A stretch of DNA of 64,000 nt from Helicoverpa zea (Eukaryota; Arthropoda; Insecta; Lepidoptera; Noctuidae), in contig NC_061469.1 of NCBI RefSeq assembly GCF_022581195.2, positions 9,232,501 to 9,296,500 on the forward strand, in the 5' to 3' direction. Shown here piece by piece: positions 10,686 through 24,903 of this stretch. How positions within the stretch are numbered: position 1 is the stretch's first letter; each line of letters starts with the position of its first letter. The position numbers were made by a program, and so were the translations under genes. The notes under the pieces were generated by a model. The model did no database searches. It was not told the origin of the DNA and worked only from the letters and a program-made list of their open reading frames with translations.

Positions 10686-10867
10686 GCACACTGCAGACCA
10701 AACTATTGACCAATAGTTTGTTCCATGGTTTGGTTGGCAGGTATCATGAAGACATTTTTTTTTGGTCAATTGGATACGTAATCGTCGTAATGTTTACACA
10801 ACCTTCATCTCGGTACTGATTAAAGAGCCCGAGCAATGTATCGGCCGACTTAAAGTTTGCAGTGTGC
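10686..10867. mobile_element. MITE of the GCACACTGCARAC family, copy A
   Basis: GCACACTGCAGACCAAACT at the left is mirrored by AGTTTGCAGTGTGC at the right. Just inside the left end is a near-perfect hairpin, AAACTATTGACCAATAGTTT. The right part, CGGCCGACTTAAAGTTTGCA, is shared with copy B at 25,717-25,922 (there reversed), which supports a dispersed family. It is non-coding. Confidence 0.6.
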
Positions 10868-12683
10868 GGTGGGCAAACCTTCACATTGAGAGCTGAACTT
10901 GCTTCTTAAATTATCCTAAATGGTCAATACACTACAGCTTACCTACTATTTCTCCTCTAAACAGCAAAGAGGCGATCTTTTACTCCACAAGCGGTAAACG
11001 CTGGATATTACCGGTTATAAATGGATCGAGTCAGTAATTAGGTATTATTGGGCTATTGAAGCTAATTAATTGTTAGGCATTTAAATTAACGATTAGATGC
11101 TGTTTAGCGGAGTTTAAAAATATATTGTTTCTATTGTTGGGTTTCTTGGAAGAATTATTTTAGTGCTCGATCGATGAGATGTGCATTGTGGGGGCTTAGA
11201 AAGCCCGTTTTGAAGTTGAGATGTACCTATTTGAATTTGTACTAAGTAGCTGTAATATAGTTGTTCTATATGTTGTAGATACATAAATATGTTGACATAA
11301 CTTGAATTTTTCGGGAATGTTATCTTGGGTTTTCGCTACGTGAGAGCCTGCCTGTAAATTGATTAAGAAGGCCACGAAGGCGCAGCTTTTAATTTTCTGT
11401 TATCATCACCTCCAAAAAAAATTGAAGTTACATGCTACCACAACAAAACTATTGCAACATAACATACAAAACCCAAACGCTAGTGTTTAACCTAGTTTTA
11501 AAATCGCGACATTATTCAACCGAGTAGTCGGACAGGTATGTATGGAATCGACAAGAAGATAGATATATCCAGTCGGTAGATTTGTGACTTCATTCCTGAA
11601 CAGAATTATGTGACGGCTGTGACGGGTGAGATGTGACGCGGGCACACGCTCAGGTCCTGTGAAGGGAGTTTACACTGGATGGCAGATCAGGTCATGGTTG
11701 AAAATTAGAAGATATTGCCGAGATTAAATGTGTATGCTGATCGAACAAGGTTTTGGTGCTGACGGAAGTAATGTTTGAGAGTTAGAGAATATTGGCAAGA
11801 TTGATTGAGGTGAAGATTTTGGTGTCGATGGGGTTAGTGTGTTTGGTAAATTGACATTTGAAAGACTTCATTCACACACAATATACTCAATTCATACCTA
11901 ACACTAGGTAAATGCTCAAAGATGTTGTAAATGAACATGGTCAGTTGTAACACGACTGCTCTGATTTCAATGCAGTCTTTACCATTACATAGAATTATTC
12001 TTGTAGACGTTTTTAGTTTAGGGCACAGTTGGGGCAGGCCACGTGTAAAAATAAAATTACTTAACTAAAAAGGCCATAAGGTACACTTATAAAATTCATA
12101 CAAAGGGATTTGTATAAAGGCATATACTTTCTAGTACCTCGCGGTTTCCTATTCAGAACCAACGGCCAATATACTAACTCCTCAACACCGAACACCCAAC
12201 CCACACCATTGAAATTCAAATCTTACACCATAACAATAAAGTTTATATTCATTTGGTGTTCCAAACAAGGCTCTTCGAGTCAGTCTGTCTGTCCCAGGTT
12301 GATGTGTGGCTAGTGCGTGTTACAGACTCCATTAGAGACGGGAATTATGTTCTGCTGTCGTGTTAAGCTATGCCCGGGGAATGTTGTGGCGACCACCGCC
12401 ATTTTTATATAGTAATGAATTGATTTCACGTCAATGGGTTCCATGTTTGAAGGCTTGTTTGAATTTGTTCTAGAATTTTGATCGGTTTTTTTTTTTGTTG
12501 GTTGGTTGTTGATGCTGTTTTGATTTGCTGTTGTGGGCCAGTAGGAAGAACCATTACGTGCATATATGTTTTGTAGACAAATTGAATATGATATTATATA
12601 TTCCCAGAATAAACTAGCGTTCTCTGGGGTGATAAGTTTATAGATTTGGAGTCCGGGGCAAGGTCGTGTAGGTGTAGTGTTGT
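10868..12683. other. Stretch without a supported gene
   Basis: Only short frames without domain character are present. A TCAGTCTGTCTGTCCCAGGT block near 12,280 is a weak echo of the repeat at 46,531. Confidence 0.35.
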
Positions 12684-12882
12684 TAATCCTGCTTATATTA
12701 TAAATGTGAAAGTTTGTGAGAATGTATGGATGTATGTTTGTTAATCAATCACGCAAAAACGGCTGGACCGATTTGATTGAAATTGGGATTTAAAATATGT
12801 ATTTAGGTGATACCCTGGATTAACACATAGGCTACTTTTTATCAACTCACCACGCGGGCGAAGCCGCTGGCGGAAGCTAGTG
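12684..12882 (-). repeat. RTE/SINE-like tail, reverse copy
   Basis: Read on the minus strand it begins CTAGCTTCCGCCAGCGGCTT and CGCCCGCGTGG, continues through AAAAAGTAGCCTATG and AAATCGGTCCAGCCGTTTTT, and ends in TATAATATAAGC. This is the classical lepidopteran tail and is better preserved here than at 2,280-2,760. Confidence 0.75.
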
Positions 12883-15800
12883 GTATATAAATCTGTTATT
12901 TGAAGATGACGTTAGCAGCGAAAGTTACATACAGTAGGTACATCGTTAAACTGCAAAAAATATCACAGATGAGACTTTCATAGACTTAAAATCATCGTTG
13001 AAAGTCTCTGATGTATGATTAATATTTTACAAAATTCAAGAAGAAAGTGTAGAAATATTTTAAGAAATAATCTTAGCTTATTACACTCATAATTACGTAA
13101 AAGTAAAACTCACATCTACTTCGCACATAGCTAAACAGCGGCAAAAGTAATTTAGCTAAGTTAGGTCATAAAATGCATAAGTATTTAGGTCACCGGTTTC
13201 ATTATACTTGTCGTAACAAAAGCTGTTATGTGCTTGCTGTTATATGCTGATTTATTTACATTTAGTTTCCTTGCATGAGCCAGAATATGCTAATGTTGCG
13301 AAATAAGAATGGATTAAGGACAGAAGCTGGTGAATGATGTGACTGGTGACGACTGGTTTTGGTGCTGTGTGCGATCGATTTATATTCGTCTTTTTATCGA
13401 TAACAGCTATAAGTTGTAAAATCACTTGTAGTTTTTTTTCGATTTTAAACTTTTTATGAAGTGTCTTATAAGGTAACCAAGGACTTGTCTCCTTGTCTTG
13501 TCATCTCTCTTCTGAAAGTGTTGGTGATATAAAGAGATGCAACTGAAAATCGATTGTGATCTCACTTTCGTTTCGATGCTTAGCTTTCATTTGAGCCCCG
13601 CTGTTCCAAATGGATTTAATACCTGTGCACATAAATAAATGTGTTGACACTAAAGTTAGAATAAACAAAGCAGATTATAAAATTGGGCAAGCAACATTTA
13701 AATGTAAAAGAACCTATTTACGAGAACATAATAATATACCGTGTGTTGACCTCATTCCCAAATTAGTTTCACAAATTATAATATGAATCAACATCACAGA
13801 CGAGATGTACAAAAGTCGTGATTTTGTAAACGTTGCCAAATTATACAGTGTTGGAAATGTGCCTAATTCTAGAGAATACAGTGCGCAGGAGTTTTCTATT
13901 AGCAAATGCGGTTTAAGGGTTAGGTCACGTTGAAAACGGCGCCTACGCAGATACGCATACAGAAGAAATACGGCTACTGTCGATGATATTAGGAATAGAC
14001 GAAAAAGCAACGTAAACGGCAAAGGGAACGGGACCTATTGTTTAAATTAAAACAGATCACGGTAGGTTTAAGGAGTCAACATTACCCAACAAAAAGCATA
14101 TACTAAACATCCAGCCATTACACATCAAACAAACAAGCAACAAATCAAAATAATTTTAAAATCCACGTAATTATTTAAGCTAAATTACCAGTCAATCTCA
14201 TTATAACCCAGAATACTACAACATTAATAATATTCCCAACCAAGATATACTAGCGTCGACTGTTTCTAATTGTGTAACTTAATTTCTGTCAAAACGTTAA
14301 GTACTTGTGTAGAACGTTTGAATGCGCGTGGGCAGTGGTCAGGTGGTTCCAGATGTGTGATCTGAACTGTATAGCTAAGGATTTACGGCAGATTTATAGT
14401 ATTGTCTGATTTAGTGGTGGTTATAACCAAAGGGTAAATGGCAGCAATTATAATTGTTGCTCCATGTGTTTTGGTTTGGTGATTGGGTAATTCGTGAGTA
14501 TGGGTCATAAGAATGTGGGTTGGGGTATTCTACGGGTTACCGTAGCTATGAATTGCACAGGATTTACTGAGAGAAAGTAAGTTTGGCTTTCGTCAAAATC
14601 TGTCACTCCTGTAAGTTGAGAATCATGGCTAATTTTATCATTCCTTATAACAAGAAAAACTTACAGGGATTTGTCTTTTCTCTGTCTACGGTGACTTAAT
14701 TCTAAAGAACCGACTATAAAAATTCAGAACTAAGAACATTGTCTATAAAGGGTTGATGAAGCGTGTGATATATATTTTAATTATTTACGGCTTTGGCGAT
14801 ATTAATTCTTTTATATCTTTCGAAAATCTTAATGTTTAGACTTCAGCCTAATCGCTCTATCTTACTAGCCTTACCCGCCGGTCGCTCCGCTCATGCCCCA
14901 ATCCCCAGCCAGCAAGTATCGCTCGCTAGGACAACATTCCTACGGTGACCGCAGGCACACGCTCACCAGAAATTAATCACAATTATGTGACAGCGCAGCT
15001 CGACGCCGCAATCTCTTACTCCGGAGACACAGCTTGTGTGAACACGTTATATTTAGATTTTGTTCCGTCATACACAATCAAGGACATTCATTTGATATAT
15101 GGTCAGGAAATTCGGAATTGCTTGCACCGGTTTAATGTCGTCCGGTTTAGAATTGTATTGCAAGGATATTGCTGAGTTATGGGATTTAATTTATGAATTG
15201 GTTTTAATGCATAATGGTTAAGCAGGTTGCGTTCGAAGAGTTGAGTCTAACAATGAACTGATAAGGATCTAGGACGTAATTCTAAGCTCCATTATTTTTA
15301 CACTACATACCTAGATGAGTTGCTTGAACTTTATTTGATTAATTTAAGAATTATTATCTATAAGCTTTATTATCTGCACAGTAAAATATAACATTCAATT
15401 CATCTAGCAAATATAATATTATTTCTCTAAGGTTAAAATACTTAAGTATGAAACGCCTAGATTTCATAGAATCATCCATTTGCAAAAGTATGAAACAGTT
15501 CGGAAGGCTATATTTAACAATGAAATAGATACGATCAAGGATGATGTAGCTACTCCATTTGCACAATCCCCTGATGATAAATTACGTATAGAACCTCTAA
15601 CGATTCAAAGAGATTTCAAATTCAATACAAATACTGTACTTAAAACTATTGTAGAAATTTTAACGACACATTCACCCCTTATCTTGGGAGACAGTTGAAA
15701 AGCCTTTGTATTTAGTTAGGGACTAATAAATAAACTTTGATCTGTCGGGAGGTCACCTGAACCTTGGAACTATCGCTGAAGGAATTCTCTCATAGAAATA

Positions 15801-18800
15801 GCTCTGTAAATCAATAGTGAGCTTCTATTTAGATAACGAAGATAGTATGAGAGGGGAAAAATAAATAAAGGTATTAGATACAAGTATGTGGTCGATTAAA
15901 AACGGATCAATGATTAGTAAAATTATCACCTTAGGGTTACTTGTTGTCTTATCTCAATAAGTGGTGTACTTTCAAGGCTAGTAAAAACTGTGACAGGTGT
16001 ACATTGATAAATGAATATACGGCAGTGGTAAAGGCTCCTGGAGTGTGTCCTGTTAGATATTAAGTCGACCTTCAAAACGCCGCTACATGTTTGGGTTGCA
16101 GGTTCAGTGATTTTTCTATAAGTTAATTAAATTACTCAGCCTAGGTTCATAAATGGTAAAACGTTCATTATGATATAAAGTCAAATTAAAAACATTAATC
16201 ATGTGGTAGATAAAATACTACAAAAAGTACACCTCTCTTGGATTTTAGCTTGCGGAGAGAAAAAAAGTTGCACGTTCGAAAAAAAACATCAAGCAATATT
16301 TCCCCATATTTTCCAGTTTCCACATAAACTAGGAGTTCAGGACCACCTCTGCGGGGTTCGTTACACATATATCATTGGTCGATAGCATCAGTCGCTTCCA
16401 ACTGAACAATGTGCTACCGTTCGACGTACACTCGCTTCAAATTGACTTTTATTGGCAGATATCTGATAGCTTTTAGACGGTACACTTATATTTTGTTGTT
16501 GATATTTGTTGTTAGTGTGCTTGAGCTAGGGTCTCAGCTTAGGGGATTATTATATCCTTTGTTATCTTTATTTTTTTACTTTCGCTTTTAGTTATCGTTA
16601 GTCTCATAAACCTTTGTAATTTCCTCTTTAACTTCTAGTTAAGTATCACAAGCCTGTTCAGTCTTAGTATTACCAGCAGCCTTATCATTAAAACTACCAA
16701 TAAGAATCCATAAATTTTACTGCACTCTACCAATTCCATTAAGCATTAACACTAAAGTCTAGCAAATAGCAATAGTAAAACAAAACCCCGTAATCTATCA
16801 TTGCAATTCCGAACCTACAAAATTGTAGTGAAACACGTTCTCATAATTTAGGGTTACAAACAGCTTCCAGGGTGTTTTCAATAGGTTCTCGATTAGTTTG
16901 GCTGAACGGGCGAATAATTGGAAACCCAGTATTGAACGAATTCATAAACAATCACGCCTACGCCCCCGATTTACGGCTTTATCATTAGGAGAGCATTGGA
17001 TCCATTGCTGATGAAATCCGATTGATATGTCCGTTTGTGTACTCTTTTGTTTTCTGTCGAAGGAAGCATTGGAGCTAGACAGTTTGATTCGATTTGATGC
17101 TGAATGCACACACGGTGTATTAACAAGCTGAATGCTTTGATTCGTGGAGCCTCGGTCCTCATTTTAATTGAGACTTGTTATGAGAATCTTTCTTTTGTGT
17201 AAAGTATGCCTGATTTGAAGGCGATGCAGGACTTTTATTCAAAATAACGCTTTAGGTGTGGTAAGTAATGTCATCTATGGCAATCCAATTTCAAATTGAG
17301 TTCAAATGCTCAAATTAAACCTATACTAATAGATGTATTTTTTGATTCAAACGATGCTCTGTAAACCTCTTCCCAGTCTTTAAGCAGTAAGTCCTACTAC
17401 TTCAAAAACTTATTCGAAGACATTATCTTATAACAGTTTAAACACAGTACTACAAAATCCTCGGCACAAACTTTAGCTACTGTCGGTAAAACTTTCATTA
17501 CATAGTTCTAAGCCATCATGACTTCCGTCCAAGCGAAGCCGGGATCTCAACTAGTGTAAAATAAGTGGAACATGGAATTATCTTGCAATATCCGTGTTAG
17601 AAACTATATTATATCATCCTATGCAGGGCCGTACTACCAACCTGTGTTAGGCTCGTAACACAGCGGGCGAAAGATAATAAAAGATTAAAAAAGATACAAA
17701 AAAAAGGAAAGACAGTTACGGATAGTGATGACATGAAGTCAAGTGTTACGATTTGGTTCCGGATTTGCGAAAAAGTGCGTTACGAAATGACTAAGCGGTT
17801 TTACTTTTAACTTACTTTTTTTTCTGTTTTTTGCAGTTTACGACTAGATTGGTGCCTTTCCATGCCTGTGCTAGCTCTGGGTGCTTCATGTTTAAGAAAA
17901 TTCATGGTGACATGAATAATGGTTGCTGTTTAATCTAATATTACTGTACATTGATGATTGTCAGTCTGATATATGTAGGTAGGTATTATTAAATCGGTAG
18001 TCTGAAAAAATTGGAAGTTGAAAAGGTCACCAGCACCTTCCTATCATTGAATAGCATATCTCCCGGTACATCTCAGAACTTGTGAACAATACGTGTATAG
18101 TATGGTATTAGTTTGATAACAATACACACCTCTGGGCTACAGATTGCTTTGAAAGTGGATTTCATTAGAACATACGGTTATATAGCTTTGTGTTATTAAA
18201 TTATATAGGTCGAAAGGTTAGCTTACGTCATGTTTGTTGTAAGGGAGTTTTAGAAAGTGTTTTAAGGATCTTTAGTTTGTTAATATCGGTTTCATTTGCT
18301 GACATATGAGATACGGCATTTTGTCAAGTTTTCTCTTCAACATCTTCTTCACCAAAAATGTAATTTTAGTGTTGTGACCATGAAGGTTCGGTATTTCAAC
18401 GGGCCGGATTCACTAAGGCAAATTGCTTCTTCAGAGAAAATATTAGAAATGGTTTATTTCAAATTGTGAGTCATATAAAGTCGATATCTGATATTTGGAA
18501 ATATCAGTTACTAAAGGAGTTACATCTAATAAGAGTGGTATGCAAGAAATATGTTTGTCTCCTCTTCAACACACTGAAATAGATTACACAAATCCTGCCA
18601 TACAGGTAGATGATGCAAACGTAAGAAATTTAATCAGTTAAATGAATGTTTGTCACGGCGATCACGAAACATTCGTGTGTGGATCTTATATCAATACCAA
18701 ATTAATTTTACACTTCATAAACCAGATCATCAACTTTAGGACGATTAATTTAAGGTCCAATATGCTTTGGCAAATATTGCTTTACAAGGATCTTGTCACA

Positions 18801-21800
18801 GTCTGCAAAAATCATACTTGCTGATACAACTAATTAATATGACTCTTACAGTAAGCAAAGTAAGGTTCATATTTAAATGATTTTTGATTAGCCAGGTGTG
18901 CAATAAGTTTGTCACTGAGGTACACGTTCCTGTGACGTGTATATTTATCGGCGCCGGCGCAGCGCGTCCAAACACGGGCACTTCGCGCGAATGTGACCTA
19001 GATGCAACAAGTGCGGTTCATGTCAGACGAATTTTGAAGACAATAGATGCATATCTTTTGATTAATTTAAGGCTGGAAATATTACCTTGAGGTTAGGTGA
19101 CTTTAGTAGTATAAAACTTAGTTGGCAAATTATAAAATGGAACAATAATTACTGGTTTGAAAGTTGCAAAACAGCGTTCTAAAAGGCTGGCCATTTTCAT
19201 CAAATGGACTGTTTAGAGTCCCACCCAATAAAATGTTCGGTGACATATTCTATTTCGTAAGTCATTTGTTTTTCATTTTGTTCTATTTTACAGTGTTTTA
19301 ATGCGAAATTCGTGTGACACAGTCCGCATTCTCGCTATTGGCGATCACGAGTCCCGTGTTCGCTTATTAACGCTACAGGGGCGATATATCACGCCTCATA
19401 CGGACGTCGCCTCACATACACACTATGCAATGCCTTAGAATTGACAATAGGCAGGTTTTGTTTCCCTTTTTTGGTATATGGAAATATATTATTTATTTGA
19501 AGGATATTTCTGATTTTCCCAATATCTTATAGGTAACGTACACAAATATCGGTCAATGTCCAATTTTTATTATTGTACTTGTTTCTGCTTTTTCCTCTAA
19601 TGTTCAAAATATTTGGCAACGTAAAGGTTGTACCTGATTGAAGAAATATGAGAGGAAGACACGGAGGAGGTAAACCATTCAGGACTTGAAGGTCTTGTTC
19701 TTATCAACTTCGATTTTACATGAGATGGTACAATGAGTTAGGTATTCCGAAACTTTTCACTTTTATTATTCTAGATCTATTCTTTTCTTTAATTCTTCAT
19801 CATCAGTACAGACTTAGTTCCCGTACATTAAAACAAGTTCATCTATTGTACTACCAGAAATAGTTTTCCAAATCCAGCCCAACACCCACAAAAGACCATA
19901 TTCTACTGTCCCACAATAATACATTTCCCGGAAAGCACACCATACAGGTTCAATGCTATTTGTCCATTCTACGAGTTCTAGCTACTAGAAATCTCACAGT
20001 ATTGTATCGCTAGTAGGAAGTGATTTATTTAGAGCGGGCCTCGACAATATATCTGGAGATCGTGAGGCGTCTCGTACGGCCGTTGACCATTTACAGGTTC
20101 ACTGGATATTGAGTACTTTGTTCGTATGGGCTTTTTGTTGTTTAGCCTAGTTTATTGTGCGTGATGACGTGATGGAGTGGGCTTTGTGGTTGGGAAATGG
20201 GTGGCTTTTGGTTTAGGGATGAATGAAAGAAGTGTAATCAGGATCTAGCATGGTTGAGCGAAAAAAGGCCAGGTTTATGATCCATGAGGACAATACTTCA
20301 TCATTATTTTGCTTCTACATGAAAATATGCGTAAATTGAAGTCTTTAAAGTCCGTCCTCTTTTTTTCTGCTCACTGCGACAGTTGATATTAAACTGCAGA
20401 AGAACTGCATTTTTTTTTCAATTTACGTTTTGGCTCACATACCAAATTTTAGAGACCCCTACCAATCTTTCCTTGCTCTAGTAATAATAAACAATAGAAG
20501 TATATTATTAGAATAATAACAGGTAGTATCATCGTGCGTAACTCATGCTGGTGAGCCAATAGCAACAGGTTACTGTTTAGCTGGGGGTGATCTCCCAGTT
20601 ACTAGTCAGTAGCCTTACATTGTTGCTTATAAACTGCTTAGTTTTACTATTGTTTTACTTCGTAGAGTTAAATAAATATTTTATGATATAGTGTTTTCTT
20701 TCGTATTGGTAATTTCGTTGAATTTGAAATTTGATTTACTTGTAGTGTCTTCGTTATATTATGGTACTGCTACGACTAAATTTAACGCTAATAGAGCTGC
20801 GTTAGGGTTTACCTACTAATACGTATTTATGTATAAACTTTCACTAAGGATTTTTAACATATTATATTTTTCATTGACATTGTCTTTCCACTTATTTACT
20901 TTACCTTCCTTGATTACTTTTTATTTTCCTTGGTTCTAATTCCAATCTCTGAAAACCTCTCGAAGCATCATTATTTACATCACATACCATTCAGCTATAA
21001 CATATTGTAATATTATGGAATGCAAATAAATATATTATGAATATGAGTATGAATCTTCCACTGCCACTACGCATCACTAGAGCTATACCATATTAGTATG
21101 TCTTTAACTACCAAGTACGTATCTTTGTCTGAAAAATAAACACAAAGCTCATAAAAAGAGAACGACTTCAGCGTAAAATCTCAAAGTCGCAGGTACAAAG
21201 TAGTCCACATTAGCAGGTACACTTCGTATAAGCCTTATCTAGGAACATGCTCGCTTTACAGATGTCGTTGTTTTTATGTCCCACCAACTTTCTGGTACAT
21301 TCTGCGCTCGTAAACGTTTACATAGTTTGTTATAGTAGTAGTTTTTGTTTTTATTATGTGGGGTTTTTATTTGAGAAGAGTTTTCTTTACCTTGGTTCTT
21401 ATTTTAACGGTGTGGGAGGAGTACGTTTGTTTAAATAACCATAGTGGGGATATGGGTGTGTTGAAGCAAAATTTTTAGACCCTGGGTCACATTTCTGGAA
21501 ACTACCTCTAGATGACTTTATCAGTGTTAAAACAGATACAAAGCTTTTTAACAAATAACTAAATAACTATTGAGTTAATACCTAACCAAAATCTGAACTT
21601 TTAGACCTTAGATCTAAATTCCAGCACGAAATCCTTTCAACTTGCTTACTTCACAAATCCTTCAATCACTAACCGTACCACACGTGAAATCCATTTCTGC
21701 CCCACAAGATGTGATTAAACAATCACGAATTTAATTAATACCCAGTACCGTAAAGGTTCAATAACCAGTGCGGTTAGGGTGCGCACGCGGCGCAATATGG

Positions 21801-22401
21801 CCGCCGACGTGACTCGCTGGGGCTCCTATTAAAATACCTGCCACTTCTAGACGAGAGTGTGTTATCAATATCTGGGAGACGGTATTGTAGGTATTTTGTT
21901 GGAAGATTGGAAATTCGTCGTGAAAAGGTGGCAATAGATTGAGAAAGACGATTAAGACTATATATACAGATTCTCTCATCAGTTTAGATATTCTTTTTAT
22001 TGTGGCATACAATAAGCTAGTCTAGCATGAAAGCTACTGCATTCTGACATTTTATCGTCATCATCTTAGTCTATGTCGTTATCTTAGGCTTCCGATAAAG
22101 TGCTCCAATTATCTAAGCTTGTCACCTTGTCCAAATCTTTGGTCATGAAGATCATGTTTGTTCCATGGTGCATCATACACTTCTGTTCGCTACGAATACC
22201 ACTGGTGATTTTAGCACTTCAGATATCAAATTACCCCCCAGAAATTACACGTCAAACAGACCGGTCACTTACATTGCTCCTCATTCTTCAACTTCCTCAG
22301 ACCAGTTGCCTCATGTTTTTCCACTACGAAGCCTAGATATCGATAAGCCATATGTCTATTAAATAGAGGCTACTAATCAACGTTTCTCACGTACTGGACC
22401 C
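12883..22401. other. 9.5-kb stretch without a supported gene
   Basis: No frame exceeds 102 codons. The longest (minus strand, 13,714-14,022) has a hydrophobic N-terminus but no family signature, and I regard it as chance. Local GC/CpG-rich islands stand out at about 14,870-15,010, 18,910-19,010, 19,300-19,440, 20,020-20,110 and 21,770-21,830. If this is intron or intergenic DNA of a developmental gene, such islands would be the first candidates for enhancers, but that is inference only. Confidence 0.4.
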
Positions 22402-22737
22402 GGGTGTGCCACAATATGGGCTTGTTCCCACCTGCTCCACAAATTCGTTTCCAACGGGCCAAAGCGAAAAAAACAATAAAAAATTTAAAAACCTTCTCCC
22501 GAGCTCCAAAAATGTTCAGTACGCAGACGTAATTTTGATATTTTGCTGACGAACACTCATTTTTAGAGCCATGTGATAGGAATTCGAAGGAATATTTTTA
22601 TTTATTTATTTTGTTCTACAAAATTTTGGATCCAAGTAGAAGACATATATGAAAACTTTGCTAACAGCAAAATAATGGGTTTGGAGTAAATTGGGAACAA
22701 GCCCAGGACGGTACGACTCTGGGTGTGCCACAATATG
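22402..22737. repeat. Composite direct and inverted repeat pair
   Basis: GGGTGTGCCACAATATG occurs at 22,402-22,418 and again in the same orientation at 22,721-22,737. GGGCTTGTTCCCA at 22,418-22,430 occurs inverted at 22,692-22,704. The arrangement suggests a rearranged small element of unknown family. Confidence 0.6.
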
Positions 22738-24793
22738 AGTGCGCTCAATAATTACTGGTGGTAAGCAGGCCCGGATTCCCGTGCGATTAATATGCAATTA
22801 AGTTGCCACGCGATACGGAGTTGTATAACATAGAATATGTATGGAGATGTTACAGATTATTAATTAAAGGCTACTTGTATTTTGCGTGTTATTATATACT
22901 TGGTGATTAGAGGGAATGAGAAGCAGAACGAATTTTACAGAGTAAACATAAAGCATCCTTGAAAAGCTGCACAATAAACCATAAAAAAACATGATGAATA
23001 GAATTAGGACTAGCCAAAGGTTAGGGACCATTCTTGTGTTTCATATCATTATTGCTTTCTTCCAATGTCCTATAAATATAAATATTGACTTAAACCATAG
23101 ATGCCATTAATTTTATTCCCATATTAGTACAGATATGGTATAGATACTCATTCCTTCTCATAATAGATAATTTGACGTTGGCACAACGTGTGACGAAATT
23201 ATGATATTTAGAAGATCAAAATTATGAAGAAGGTAAAAAGTTGCATGTTTCCACCAAATACCAGAAGCAGTCCAAAAGCTATGCAAAAATTATACCTCCT
23301 ACAACAGTGTGAATAAAACAACAACTTTCTTACTTATTACAATCAATAAACTTAAATGCCTTAAGACTAGATATAATCGGAACAAAACCCCAGTTTCTGA
23401 GATAGCGATCGCGTAAACAATCGCTGGTCGTCAAGCGGTGAAGCTGCTGAGTGGTCAGCGTTATTTATTGCCTATTATCAGTTAATACGGGCTTGCATGC
23501 GCTGTAAAGCGATGATTTCGCTTGATTGTATGTTAGATGTAGTGTGAGCGTTGGAATGTAGGCTTAGTAGCCTTGTTTGGATCTTGTATCTTCACTTCTA
23601 TGATCTTATATGTATTTTTTTTTAATATCTAGATCAGATATTGGAGTAGATGGGTACTGAAGTAGTACGAAAACAGGCCTTTTGAGCAGGTACTTTTAGA
23701 AGATTATCACCCATAAATGTGATATCATGGTTGGTAAGTCTTTCTTTAAAACTATTGATCACCTCATCAATAAAAGCCAATAGACGACCCAACAACTTCC
23801 TAAAACAAATGAAAACTAAACACCAACTTTTATCTGCACACCACTTCATAAAGCCTAGTGTACACCACACAAAAAGCGCTTAAACCAGCTCAAAATGGGC
23901 GATACAACAGATTTATGTGCCAGTATTACACGTTCGCCGCGGCCCTCGGGCGCAGGCTGAGTTAGTGGCCGATTCAGCCAGCTGTCGTGTGCACTATGCT
24001 TAATGAGAGCAGATACGTCTGGGTGTGGCTGTAACGGTAGTTCATAATTCTGTATTGTGACTTCTACATGGCTACCACAGGTTGTGATATGTTTATTAAT
24101 TGATATAAGGTTTAGAGGTGGTTCAGGTAGTAGGGCACCTGCATGTCGTGATCGAGTGGGGCAAGTATCAATGTGATTCTAGAGTAATATAGACTATTTT
24201 GTTGCAGCAGGCTGCAGATCATCATGAATAATATTTGGAAGAAATACTATGTATCCATTAATCACGGCCTTTGGGTTGTCCATCTTCCTCCTCTAAATCT
24301 CTCCATATCTGCACACTTTTAGATTTTTGTCTAGCATCATTTTGTCTCATAGCGCCACTGTTTGCAACTCTAATGTTCTATTGTCTTCTTTATTAACATT
24401 AATACAAAATATCGCAATCTCAGTACGAAGTCCCAAAGGTTAATTCGGTATCTTACTAAAAACAAAATAAGGTGATCTGTGCTTCTAGGCCGTTCTTTTC
24501 TGACTAATATCATCGTAGCTGCAACACGACAAATAATCTCCATGTTCCATTAAGTTCAGATTTAATGACATGACACAAGTATTATAGTCTTCAAATTTTC
24601 TACAAAATAATGATTAATAAGTAAGAGAAAAATATCCAATCAACTGCTGACTAGTCAAGGCACTCGACTCCGTTTAATGAGATCAGAGCGTTGAGGGTGT
24701 AGCTAACGGTGTTTATAATTGTAAGGTTTCTGCTTGCATCGCTTCTATAATATTACCAATACTAGTTATCACGTGTATGGTACTAGTAGCACA
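22738..24793. other. Stretch without a supported gene
   Basis: GC-richer patches lie at 23,400-23,530 and 23,900-24,050. The 78-codon minus-strand frame at 23,634-23,870 shows no known domain. Confidence 0.35.
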
Positions 24794-24903
24794 GTTTAGA
24801 TATATTCTCTTATAAACAGCTGTTCTGAAGCTACAACCGTTCGTAAAAATGTCACTCACACACGCATGTACACCGACGAGTTTACAAGAGAATATATCTA
24901 AAT
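24794..24903. repeat. 110-bp foldback with 24-bp arms
   Basis: GTTTAGATATATTCTCTTAT (24,794 onward) pairs with 24,880-24,903 at 22 of 24 positions, leaving a 62-base loop. It may be a very small MITE or a processed hairpin. No target duplication is clear. Confidence 0.65.

Noticed and set aside
12959..13018. Hairpin resembling a microRNA precursor (GAGACTTTCA / TGAAAGTCTC)
   Set aside because: The stem is short, with mismatches near its base, and there is no match to a microRNA I know.
13714..14022. 102-codon minus-strand frame with hydrophobic N-terminus
   Set aside because: There are no conserved motifs, no start context and no neighbouring exons, so chance is the simpler explanation.
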